A stretch of 64,000 nt of DNA, taken from Burkholderiaceae bacterium. GTDB lineage: Bacteria; Pseudomonadota; Gammaproteobacteria; Burkholderiales; Burkholderiaceae_B. Each line of letters begins with the position of its first letter. Within the stretch, counting starts at the first letter, position 1. Location: the NCBI GenBank assembly GCA_023653055.1, contig JAMNXR010000015.1, forward strand, positions 22,822-86,821, read 5' to 3'. A model generated the notes under the pieces. The model was given only the letters and a program-made list of their open reading frames with translations. It had not been told where the DNA came from and searched no databases. Position numbers and translations under genes: made by a program. Below, one piece after another: positions 53,092 through 63,600 of the stretch.

Positions 53092-56000
53092 ATCTACCTG
53101 ATGCTGTTCAACATGGCTCTACGTTGCCTGATCGAGTTGCTGAATTACAGAATTTATCAAACGCAATTCTGGCTGCCCCCTCCTCGACGCCGATCGTTTT
53201 TATTGACAGTCAAGGTTTAGAAAATAATCTGACCTACGGACATCTGGTTAATTCTGCGAAATGTATTGCCGCAGGATTTCAAAAACTGGGGCTTCAACCC
53301 CGTCAGAAAGTTTTGTTGCAGCTGTCACTGAGCGAAGATATCCTACCGGTATTTTGGGGATGTCTGTTTGCGGGCATCGAACCAATCGTTGTCCCTGTTC
53401 CTGTGAGTTACGATTTAAACAGTCGTGCATTAGAACAACTTGGTCACATTTGGAAATTGCTCGATCAACCACTCATTTGCACAACCACTGGGCTGGTGTC
53501 GACAATAAGCAGCTCGAGCCGACTACCCGAACTGCGTGAAGCTCGCATCGCTACTGTTGAAGAGCTTAGACAGCATGACCCGATCGAGACTGTATACCAA
53601 GCAACGTTAAGCGACGTTGCGTTTTATGTTTTATCTTCTGGCAGTACTGGCTTGTCCAAGGCAGTTCAACTCACGCACGGCAATCTCTTATCACGCGGGA
53701 TCGGTACTAATCTCTTATGTGGAAATAAGCAAAGTGACGTTATTTTAAGTTGGCTACCGTTTGATCATATTGGCAACATATCTGCTTACCATATCAGCCC
53801 GGTTCTTGAGGGCAGCAAGCTGGTCTACGCACAAAAAGAATTTGTTTTAGCGAAACCGCTACGTTGGCTCGATCTGATTGACAAACATCGTATCACCCAT
53901 AGCTGGGCGCCTAATTTTGCCTTTGCCTTAGTCAGTAAGGCACTCAAATACCAAGAAGCTAAGGACTGGGACTTGTCCTGCGTAAAAGGATTGCTCAGTG
54001 CGGGTGAGCTCATCGCTTATTCGACGGTGACCGAATTCCTCGACGCTGTCCGTCCTTATCACTTTCGTAGAGAAAGTTTAATCTCTGCATTCGGTATGGC
54101 AGAAACCTGCTCGGGTGTCACCTATCACTTGCCACCGTCAGGGCAGTCAATCAAGTTTGTGCATCTTGATCGCCACCAGCTCAGTGGTGTGATTCGGCCC
54201 GTTGCACAAGACGACGCAGCCTGCAGCTCTTTTGCCTCTTTAGGTCCTGTCATTCCAGGCATGTCAATGCGTATCGTTGACGAAGACAATCAAGTGGTCG
54301 CTGAAGAAACGGTCGGAAGATTTCAGCTACGGGGCTCAGGACTGATGTCCGGTTATTTTCGCAACCCTGAGGCTAACCAAGCTTTTGTCGAAGGAGGCTG
54401 GTTCGATACGGGAGATGCCGCGTTTATTTCAAACGGCGAGTTGGTGATGCTTGGCCGCGCAGGGATGGGCATTATCGTGAATGGCGCGAACTTATCCAAC
54501 ATTGAAATTGAATCGGCAGTCGAACAAGTCGAGGGGATTGAGCCCTCATTTACAGCAGCTTGTGCAGCGTTTGCGCCAGGTACAGACAAACTACATCTTG
54601 CCGTATTCTTTCACACCAAAGTAACAGACGAGCGTGCACTGGCGAGTTTATTTAAGCACATTCAATCAAAGCTCACCCAGCATGTCGGTATCAAAGCTGA
54701 CTTTCTCATTCCACTTGCGGCTGAAGAGATACCTAAAACTGCGATCGGTAAAATCCAGCACAAATTACTGAGTGCTCGTTTTCAACGAGGTGAATTTTCA
54801 TCTGAAATTGAGCGGGTTGAAAAACTTCGTGCTCAGTATCACGAGGCGCCGAACGCCGCTGGGCTGCCAGCCTCTGAGATTCAAAAACAGATTGCAGCAA
54901 TCTGGCAGGATGTGCTGGGTATCACTCAAGTAGGCATCCAGGACAACTTCTTTGAACTAGGTGCAGATTCGTTGTCCTTGGTGCAAGTGCACGAGCGACT
55001 CATAGATATTTTCGGTCCCGCGGTGACATTAGTAGACTTATTTACATCGCCAACCATAGAAATGCTGGTCAAAGTACTTTCAGGTGACAAAACACAAGTT
55101 AGTTCGACCGAAAAGGGCCAAGCGCGCGCAAACAACCGTAATACGCATCATATATCTGGCGCAAGCAAAGATATTGCAGTCATCGGAATGTCTTGCCGCT
55201 TTCCAGGTGCCGATGACATTGATACTTTCTGGAAAAATCTAGCTGCTGGGGTTGAGTCAATCACTTTTTTTGATGATAACGATCTTATCAAAAGCGGCTT
55301 TTCTCCTGAAGTCTTTGATCGCCCCGATTATGTCAAAGCCAGTCCATTAATTTCGGATGCGCGGGGATTTGACGCTGAGTTCTTTGGTTACTCTGCGCGT
55401 GATGCAGAACTGATGGATCCTCAGCAACGTTTGTTTCTCGAGTGCGCATGGGAAGCTTTCGAAGTCGCTGGCTACGACCCCACCACGTACCCTGGTGTAA
55501 CGGGTGTTTACGCAGGCGCTGCGATGAACACCTACCTATTGAACAATGTGCTGCCTAATCGTGAGACGCTGGATTCTCAGGATAATTTAAATGTTGCGAC
55601 ACTCGATTCCATGGGTGGTTTTATGCTCATGGTGGCTAACGACAAAGACTATCTGACTACCCGCGTCTCTTATAAATTAAACCTTGGTGGGCCGAGCATC
55701 AATGTTCAAACTGCCTGTTCAACGGGTTTAGTCACTGTACACATGGCTTGTCAGTCTTTACTATCCGGTGAGACGGATCTCTTTCTTACTGGTGGCGCCT
55801 CAGTGCAATCCCCAGAGCATGCGGGCCATCTTTATCAACCCGGAATGATTGTTACGCCAGACGGACACGTTCGGTCATTTGACGCACAAGCTCGCGGGAC
55901 AATCTTTGGCAGTGGCGTCGGTGCGGTCTTACTTAAAAGACTTGATGATGCGTTACGCGACGGAGATCATATCTTTGCCGTCGTAAAAGGAACCGCAGTC

Positions 56001-59000
56001 AATAACGATGCCGGCGCAAAAGTTGGCTATATGGCGCCAAGCAGCGATGGACAGGCGGTTGCCGTAGCAGAAGCGCTCGCAGTCGCAAACGTTTTGCCGG
56101 AAACCATTGGACTGGTCGAAGCGCACGGCACAGGGACTGAGATTGGGGATCCAATTGAGCACGACGGCCTGGCCCAAGTGTTTCGAACTCAAACTCAGGC
56201 TATCGGTTTTTGTGCGCTTGGTTCAGTGAAAACCAATGTTGGGCACTTACAAATTACCTCAGGCACTGCAGGATTTATCAAAACCGCATTAGCACTACAC
56301 CATAAACGCATCCCACCTCTTCTGAATTTCAAGACACCTAATCCGGCCTTGAAACTTGATCAAAGTCCTTTTTATATCAACACAGAGGTCTGCGAGTGGA
56401 AAACGACCGGTACTCCCCGGCGAGCCGGTGTTAACTCTTTAGGAATCGGCGGTACAAATGCACACGCGATTCTTGAAGAGGCACCCACTGTGGTCAGGGT
56501 AGCTGAAGCAAACGAGCGCTCAACACATGTCTTGATGCTTACAGCTCGAAATGAAGTTGCATTGCACCAATATGCCGGTCGTTTTGCTCGTTATTTCAGT
56601 GAGCATGAGGATGTCAATCTTGCAGATGCCTGTTTTACGGCCAATACGGGTCGCAAGGTGTTTGATCATCGCGTTTCAATCGTTGGCTCAAATACGAAAG
56701 ACTTCATTGCACAACTAACCGCAATCGAAAAAGGTGAGCGACATACCAACGCATTTCGACATGAGGCGAAGTCTGGTACAAAAAGTAAAATAGGATTTCT
56801 TTTTACAGGCCAAGGCGCACAATACCCAGATATGGGTCGGCGTTTATATGACACTGAACCGGCATTTCGCGAACAGTTAATTATCTGTGCTGAGCTTTTT
56901 TCGCCACTCCTTGAACAACCACTGTTAGAGGTCATGTTTGGCGACTCTCAGTCTCAAGCACTCATTCATCAAACGGGTTATGCACAGCCCGCCCTTTTTG
57001 CACTGGAATACTCTTTAGCAAAATTTTGGCAGACACTAGGCGTTATGCCTGATGTTGTCATGGGACATAGCCTTGGCGAATATGCTGCCGCATGCTTTGC
57101 CGGGGTCATGAGCCTTGCCGATGCGGCACTGCTTGTTGCTAATCGTGCCAACTTAATGCAGTCCCTAGAACAAACGGGTGAAATGTGGGCTGTCTTTACC
57201 TCACCCGAATTGGTTCTGCCGCTTCTGGCAGATGTGGGGCATGATGTTTCAATTGCTGCGGAAAATGGTCCCGAAAACACAGTGCTTTCGGGTTGCACAG
57301 CACAAATGGCGGAGGTTATTGCAAAACTCAGTGCGTTAGGCATTCGTTCTCAACGGCTCAATACCTCGCACGCCTTTCACTCAAGACTGATGGAGCCTAT
57401 GCTTGATCGTTTTGAACAAATCGCGCAGAGCATCCGCTACCAACCTCCACAGATCACTTTAATTTCGAATTTATCTGGCACAACGGCTTCTGACGAGGTC
57501 ACCAAGCCGCAATACTGGCGTCAACATATCCGGCAGTCGGTTAAGTTCCAAGCGGGCATTGAACAAATGGCCGCTCTTGGATGTCAGGTTTTTGTCGAAA
57601 TCGGACCTAGACCAACATTAAATGGACTCGGTTCGCAGTGCCTACCCGATCATTGCGTCTGGTTACCGAGTATTAAACCGTCCGAAGACAATTGCAAAAC
57701 TATTTTCACAAGCTTTGCTCAACTAGCTGTGCTGGGTTTAACCGATTTTAAAAACTTGTACAGTGAACAACAGCGACTTCGCTTGCCCCTTCCTACTTAC
57801 CCGTTTCAACACGTACGTTACTGGCTTGAAAGACCCTCAGAACGTCCGGCTTTGCCTGATCAACAAACACAAACACTTCTTGGGGATCAATTACGGACAC
57901 CCACCCTCACTCAGACCATTTTTCAGCGTGACTTTCACCCTGCGACCTTACCCTTTCTTAGTGACCATCGCGTTCACGATCAGATTGTTGTCTCTGGCGC
58001 CTGTCACGTCACATTGTTACTGGACGCAGCCAAAATCTTATTAAAAGACCAATCCTTTGAGCTGCAGAACATTCATTTTCCTGAACCTTTGATCATTGCT
58101 CAAGGCCAACAACGAACTGTTCAAGTTATCATTGAAAAAAATAATCTTGGGCATAGCGAAGCACAGTTAATTAGCTTTGATTCACATACATCCGATGATC
58201 CAATAACGACCAGTCATCACGCCCATGCAAACATCACAGAAACAACAACGGGCTTAGGCGAAATACTGTCAATTGGACAAATACGTTTGGGCTTAACGCA
58301 TGACGTCGATGTAGGAAAGTTTTTCTCTGAATTAGCTGGTAGGAAAATTGAACATGGCGCAAGCTATCGATGGATCAAAAGCATCCAGCGCAATAACCGC
58401 GAAGTTCTTGGTGTCATTGCAGAACCTACTTCACGCGCTGGTCTCAACAAACAGCAACGCCACCCGGGAATGCTCGACGCAGGTTTTACGCTTCTTTTAG
58501 CGATGGGTGTTCATCAAGAAGGCACGACCTGGCTACCCTTTGCCATTGAAGCCGTTCGTATTCTCAAAGAAGGTAATGAAGTCCCAGCCTTTGCTTACCT
58601 TGTTTTGCGCGACAGCAGCAATAATGAGCATGCAACGGCAGACGTCAAGTTTTGTGATGCAGCTGGAAATATTTTGATCGAGCTGATCGGCTTACAGGCA
58701 CGACAAGCCGAGTTATCTTCATGGAGCCGTATTGCCCAACACAAAGTTACTCCTTTGTTGCACGAAATAATTTGGGAACCGATTGCGCTCAGCAACGCCC
58801 TAGACACTGAAACATCGCTTGATGCACCTTGGCTTATTTTTATTGATCGCCACGGTATTGGTCATGACCTCGTAAACCGTCTTGAGCGAGCTGGCCAACC
58901 GTGCATGATTGTTGTCCCTACTGGCGAATCGGTCATTCATGGTCATTCGCCAACCTATACGATTGATCCATTTAACAAGTCGGAGATAGATGACTTAATC

Positions 59001-60557
59001 AAGTCACTGGGTCCGAACCCCAGACTTGCAGGCATAGTGAACTTATGGTCATTAAATGCTCCGATTGAGGGATTAAACGATCAAGCGCAAACACAAATCA
59101 CAATGGATGCTGCGGTCTTGTATTTGATTCAGGCCTGTATCACCCAAAATGTCACGATTCAACATCGATTTTGTTTGGTGACCGAACGTGCACAAGCCTT
59201 GAGTGGCGACACCCTTCCTCTGAACGTCCAACAGTCGATGCTCTGGGGAATCGGCATGACCGCGACACTTGAACATCCTGAACTGAAAGTGACTTGTCTT
59301 GATTTACAGTCGCTCACACCGGCACTTGCGACAAAACACCTTTGGCACGCCATGCATCTCGAGCAAAAAGAGTGGCGATTGGCTTACAGAGATGAAAAAG
59401 CTTTCGTTGCTCGTCTTGCTCGTATTCGTGAAATATCGTCACCTAAACAACAATCAATCACACTTTCGGACGAAATTACCTACGTAGTAACAGGTGCTAC
59501 GGGTGGTCTTGGGCTTGCTACAGCGGCATGGTTAGTCGAACACGGCGCCCGCCGCTTATTGTTACTAAGCCGTCAGCCACTTTCAACACAGGCACACCAA
59601 GCGATCCTTGCGCTTAACCAACAAGGGGCGAGTGTCTCGCATCAGTGTGTCGATGTTGCTAACTATGACGAACTAAAAAACGCCCTTCTTTCAACACAGG
59701 CAGACGGTGCACGTCCTTTGGGAATCATCCATTGTGCTGGCGTTTTAGACGATCACCTAATGATGGATATGCATTGGGACAATTTTAAAAATGTCTATGC
59801 ATCAAAAGTTTTAGGTGCAATAAATTTTGACAAGCTGACTCGAGCCTTTGAGGTCGACTGCTTTGTCATGTTCTCCTCAGCCGCATCAGTTCTTGGTAAT
59901 CGCGGTCAGGCGAACTATGCGGCAGCAAATGCCTTTATGGACGCCCTTGCCCACCAGCGAAAGCTTGCTGGACTGCCCGCTTTAAGTATTAACTGGGGTC
60001 CTTGGGCATCGCTAGGTATGGTGCAAACTAATGCGCTAATTTCCAAGCAACTGTCTGCGCAAGGATTTTCTTCATTGAGTACAGAGCTGGCGCTTCAAGC
60101 GCTTGGCACTTGTCTTCTTGAAACTCGAGCTCAAGTTGGCGTGATTGATTGTGCATGGGATCAATACTTGAAAGGGTCTGAAATGCTTCAGTCCTTTTTA
60201 AGCAAAGTCGCAACACTATCAATTGAGGCGCCAGATCAACAACATCGAGGCACTCAATCTTCGATTTTAGAGCAGCTTAAACACGCCGAACCTACACAGC
60301 GTCTAGCGCTCTTGACCGAGGTTGTTGACTCTCAGATTCGTAAAATTTTAGGGCTCGCGCAGACGATAGTGATACCTGAAGATCAAGCGCTGACGGATCA
60401 AGGATTTGATTCACTGATGGCAGTACAACTGATAAGTGCTATCGGCAATCTGGTGGGACAGCGTCTGCCCGTCAGTCTCTTTTTTAATTATCCTTCGCCA
60501 AAAGAACTCACCGCATACCTGCTGAATTTAATAAATACTGAGATCACGAAAGCATAA
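53088..60557 (+). CDS. Hybrid acyl-AMP ligase / type I polyketide synthase
   Basis: A 2489-residue megasynthase. Domains in order: an AMP ligase with YVLSSGSTGLSKAV (near residues 180-193) and KTAIGKIQ; ACP1 with pantetheine Ser628 (GADSLSL); a KS from about 695 with Cys877, His1013 and His1053; an AT with Ser1328 (GHSLGEY) and HAFH at 1428-1431, implying malonyl-CoA. A DH-like domain follows with His1627 and Asp1797 but a degenerate HxxxGxxxxP motif, then a KR from about 2130 with Ser2264, Tyr2277, Asn2281 and the B-type LDD at 2220-2222, and finally ACP2 with Ser2442. No ER, methyltransferase or thioesterase was seen. It would load an acid, add one malonyl unit and reduce the ketone, perhaps dehydrating it. 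The starter acid is not predicted. Confidence 0.93.
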   Translation: MNLPDAVQHGSTLPDRVAELQNLSNAILAAPSSTPIVFIDSQGLENNLTYGHLVNSAKCIAAGFQKLGLQPRQKVLLQLSLSEDILPVFWGCLFAGIEPIVVPVPVSYDLNSRALEQLGHIWKLLDQPLICTTTGLVSTISSSSRLPELREARIATVEELRQHDPIETVYQATLSDVAFYVLSSGSTGLSKAVQLTHGNLLSRGIGTNLLCGNKQSDVILSWLPFDHIGNISAYHISPVLEGSKLVYAQKEFVLAKPLRWLDLIDKHRITHSWAPNFAFALVSKALKYQEAKDWDLSCVKGLLSAGELIAYSTVTEFLDAVRPYHFRRESLISAFGMAETCSGVTYHLPPSGQSIKFVHLDRHQLSGVIRPVAQDDAACSSFASLGPVIPGMSMRIVDEDNQVVAEETVGRFQLRGSGLMSGYFRNPEANQAFVEGGWFDTGDAAFISNGELVMLGRAGMGIIVNGANLSNIEIESAVEQVEGIEPSFTAACAAFAPGTDKLHLAVFFHTKVTDERALASLFKHIQSKLTQHVGIKADFLIPLAAEEIPKTAIGKIQHKLLSARFQRGEFSSEIERVEKLRAQYHEAPNAAGLPASEIQKQIAAIWQDVLGITQVGIQDNFFELGADSLSLVQVHERLIDIFGPAVTLVDLFTSPTIEMLVKVLSGDKTQVSSTEKGQARANNRNTHHISGASKDIAVIGMSCRFPGADDIDTFWKNLAAGVESITFFDDNDLIKSGFSPEVFDRPDYVKASPLISDARGFDAEFFGYSARDAELMDPQQRLFLECAWEAFEVAGYDPTTYPGVTGVYAGAAMNTYLLNNVLPNRETLDSQDNLNVATLDSMGGFMLMVANDKDYLTTRVSYKLNLGGPSINVQTACSTGLVTVHMACQSLLSGETDLFLTGGASVQSPEHAGHLYQPGMIVTPDGHVRSFDAQARGTIFGSGVGAVLLKRLDDALRDGDHIFAVVKGTAVNNDAGAKVGYMAPSSDGQAVAVAEALAVANVLPETIGLVEAHGTGTEIGDPIEHDGLAQVFRTQTQAIGFCALGSVKTNVGHLQITSGTAGFIKTALALHHKRIPPLLNFKTPNPALKLDQSPFYINTEVCEWKTTGTPRRAGVNSLGIGGTNAHAILEEAPTVVRVAEANERSTHVLMLTARNEVALHQYAGRFARYFSEHEDVNLADACFTANTGRKVFDHRVSIVGSNTKDFIAQLTAIEKGERHTNAFRHEAKSGTKSKIGFLFTGQGAQYPDMGRRLYDTEPAFREQLIICAELFSPLLEQPLLEVMFGDSQSQALIHQTGYAQPALFALEYSLAKFWQTLGVMPDVVMGHSLGEYAAACFAGVMSLADAALLVANRANLMQSLEQTGEMWAVFTSPELVLPLLADVGHDVSIAAENGPENTVLSGCTAQMAEVIAKLSALGIRSQRLNTSHAFHSRLMEPMLDRFEQIAQSIRYQPPQITLISNLSGTTASDEVTKPQYWRQHIRQSVKFQAGIEQMAALGCQVFVEIGPRPTLNGLGSQCLPDHCVWLPSIKPSEDNCKTIFTSFAQLAVLGLTDFKNLYSEQQRLRLPLPTYPFQHVRYWLERPSERPALPDQQTQTLLGDQLRTPTLTQTIFQRDFHPATLPFLSDHRVHDQIVVSGACHVTLLLDAAKILLKDQSFELQNIHFPEPLIIAQGQQRTVQVIIEKNNLGHSEAQLISFDSHTSDDPITTSHHAHANITETTTGLGEILSIGQIRLGLTHDVDVGKFFSELAGRKIEHGASYRWIKSIQRNNREVLGVIAEPTSRAGLNKQQRHPGMLDAGFTLLLAMGVHQEGTTWLPFAIEAVRILKEGNEVPAFAYLVLRDSSNNEHATADVKFCDAAGNILIELIGLQARQAELSSWSRIAQHKVTPLLHEIIWEPIALSNALDTETSLDAPWLIFIDRHGIGHDLVNRLERAGQPCMIVVPTGESVIHGHSPTYTIDPFNKSEIDDLIKSLGPNPRLAGIVNLWSLNAPIEGLNDQAQTQITMDAAVLYLIQACITQNVTIQHRFCLVTERAQALSGDTLPLNVQQSMLWGIGMTATLEHPELKVTCLDLQSLTPALATKHLWHAMHLEQKEWRLAYRDEKAFVARLARIREISSPKQQSITLSDEITYVVTGATGGLGLATAAWLVEHGARRLLLLSRQPLSTQAHQAILALNQQGASVSHQCVDVANYDELKNALLSTQADGARPLGIIHCAGVLDDHLMMDMHWDNFKNVYASKVLGAINFDKLTRAFEVDCFVMFSSAASVLGNRGQANYAAANAFMDALAHQRKLAGLPALSINWGPWASLGMVQTNALISKQLSAQGFSSLSTELALQALGTCLLETRAQVGVIDCAWDQYLKGSEMLQSFLSKVATLSIEAPDQQHRGTQSSILEQLKHAEPTQRLALLTEVVDSQIRKILGLAQTIVIPEDQALTDQGFDSLMAVQLISAIGNLVGQRLPVSLFFNYPSPKELTAYLLNLINTEITKA

Positions 60558-60602
60558 AGAATCCAGTGTCTCAAAAAAGATCCATACCTAGCGAAATTCA
60601 AC

Positions 60603-63600
60603 ATGATCACTTCAGCAAGACTACCATTAACGAATGCTCAGCTCAGCGTTTGGCTTCATCAACAGATTGATCCTAAAGCAATCGGGTACAACAGCTGTCA
60701 GTCAATTAGGTTTAAAGGCGATCTTGATCTGAAGCGTCTGGCATTTGCACAGCAAGCAGTCATTGACCACTTTGATAACTTACGCTGCCGATTTGAGGTG
60801 ATTGATAATGAACCGTTTCAAGTCATTGACGAGAATGTCAAGGTCACTTCAAGTTTCTGGGATTTAAGTTTAGGACTTGATCCAGAGGACGTTGCACAGA
60901 AACTTATTACGCAAGAGTTTGAACAAGTATTTGATTTAGAAAAAGATCGTCTCGTCAAATTCGGGCTGGTTCAGGTGAACGATAATGAGTGGATCTGGTT
61001 TTGGGTCGTGCACCATATTGTCGTTGATGGTTTGGGCAGTCAACTTGCCATGCAATATATGGCAGAAGTCTATCGATCCGGTAAGGTGTCAAACCTACAG
61101 GTAAGCTCTTCTTGGCCAGAGGTCGTTAAGCTAGAACAGTCTTATCGTCTGAGCGATACGTATAAAGAAGACCAAGTTTATTGGCGCGAAACCCTTAAGG
61201 GTTTAGATAATGTATGTTCTCTATCCGAACGACACAGCGTCATACACGCCGCCACAAAGCCGTCATTTTGCAGCGCAGAGTTAAGCAGAGATGATTTTAA
61301 TGCGATCGTTGCACTAAGCAAGCAACTCAGGACTTCTCATTTTGCGGTGCTTGTCGCGATATACGCCATCTATCTTTCGCGCATGACAGGCAAACAGGAG
61401 ATATGTCTAAGCGCACCCACGTCAGGTCGCGATGCAAACCTCCAAGGGGTAGGAGGCATGCTAACGAATGTTGTTGCCGTGAGCCTCAACATACGGCCTG
61501 AAAATACAATCAAAGAAATCATCCAACACGCTTTAACCTCATATCTTGAAGCATTACCTCATAGCCAATACCCTTCTCAGGAAGTACGCAGGGAGTCGCG
61601 CGCGAATAATTTACCTGACCCATTAGGTCTGAATATTAATTTGCAAAGTTTTGCATTCCAACTAGACTTTGGTGATGTCAGCACAATAGTCAACAAACCC
61701 CATAACTCAGGACCTGTCAGCGATAGTGCGCTACAAATTTTTGACTACCAGGATGGCGGTCCAGTAGAGATCAGATTTGATTATGAAGAAACGCTGTTTA
61801 CAAAGTCTTCCGTTCTCAAACATCTTGAGCGACTAATTGAACTGTTTAGAAATATTCCCGATCCCGACACAGTAGTAGCCTCGCTTAAAATTCTCGACGA
61901 GGATGAAGAAAAATCACTTTTAGAGATTTCGTACGGGGAAACCATCTCGTTAGAGAGTGTTTTTAGTACCTTGCCCGAACTCTTTAAGCAGCAGGTAGAA
62001 CGCTCACCTGAAACCACGGCGTTAATTTTTGATCAAGAGAGGCTCACCTACCGCGAGCTAGATCAAAAAGCGAACCAACTTGCACGTCACTTGATTAGTC
62101 TGGGTATCGGCCCCGAGCAGATCGTGGCATTGGCGCTGCCGAGATCTATTGAGATGATAGTTGCCATGCTTGCCGTGCTCAAGTCCGGTGCGGCTTATCT
62201 ACCGCTCGACACAGAGCTACCCATCTCGCGCCTGCGGTTCATGCTCGCAGACAGTCAGGCGGGTTTAATTCTGAGTTCCACTTACTACTTGGAACAGCTT
62301 CAAGCCACGCCCTCGGAGCCTGCCCGTCCATTTACTATGCCCGCTTATCTGGATCTCTCCGATCCGAAATGGGTCTCTCTTCTTAGTACGCTTCCTGCTA
62401 CTGAAATCATGCCTCAGGAACGTATTCATACGCTTACGCCTGAACATCTCGCATATCTCATCTATACCTCAGGTTCGACTGGAACCCCCAAAGGCGCAGG
62501 CAACATCCACCAAGCGGTGGTCAATCGCTTGCTCTGGATGCAAGACACCATGCAATTGGAGTCAAGCGACCGCGTATTACAAAAAACCGCGATCGGATTT
62601 GATGTCTCAGTGTGGGAGTGGTTTTTACCTCTCATGACTGGCGCAGCGTTAGTGATTGCGCGCCCAGAGGGTCAAAAGGATCCGGCGTATCTCAAAGCAA
62701 TGATCGAACAACACCAAGTTAGCGTTCTGCACTTTGTACCCTCGATGCTAGCGGTGTTTCTTGAAACACTTGATACCCAGGCGTGCCCTTCGATTAAACA
62801 AATCGTGACTAGTGGCGAAGCTCTCAGTGGTACCGTCCAGGCGCAAACCTTTCGTCAACTGCCCCAGATCCGCTTATGGAATCTGTATGGTCCGACTGAA
62901 GCCGCGATCGATGTCTCTGTTTGGCCTTGCATCCCAACGCATGGGACGCAGCCCCCTCCCATCGGATATCCGATCTGGAACACGCAGCTCTTTATTCTGG
63001 ACAACATGCTCGAACCTCTCCCCCAAGGTGTTGAGGGAGAGCTGTATATTGCTGGCATGAATCTGGCCCGCGGATATCTAGGGCGAAGTGGATTGACGGC
63101 AGAACGCTTTATTGCCTGTCCGTTTACGGCCGCTGGCGCGCGCATGTACCGCACTGGCGATTTGGCTCGCCGACGCGAAGATGGTGCGATTGAATATTTG
63201 GGACGCGCCGATGATCAAGTCAAGATCCGCGGCTATCGCATCGAGCTTGGAGAGGTACAGGCATGCTTGCTTGCACAAAATCCAACGCTCGCTCAAGCTG
63301 CGGTCATCACTCGTGTGATTCAGGGTGATCAGCGACTGGTTGCCTATTTGGTGACACGCAACGAACAAGCTGCACCTCAGACAGAAGCGCTGCGGACAGC
63401 ATTGCTTGCGTCTTTGCCTGAGTATATGGTGCCTACTTATTTTGTTAGTATCAAAGCCTTTCCCTTGAGCGCCAACGGCAAGCTCGATCGACGCGCACTG
63501 CCAGACCCAGAGCTTGGAGGCATGTCAGAGTCATACCGTGGGCCACGCAACGCCTCTGAAACTCTGATCTGCAAACTCTTTGCTGAAATTACAGGCGCAG

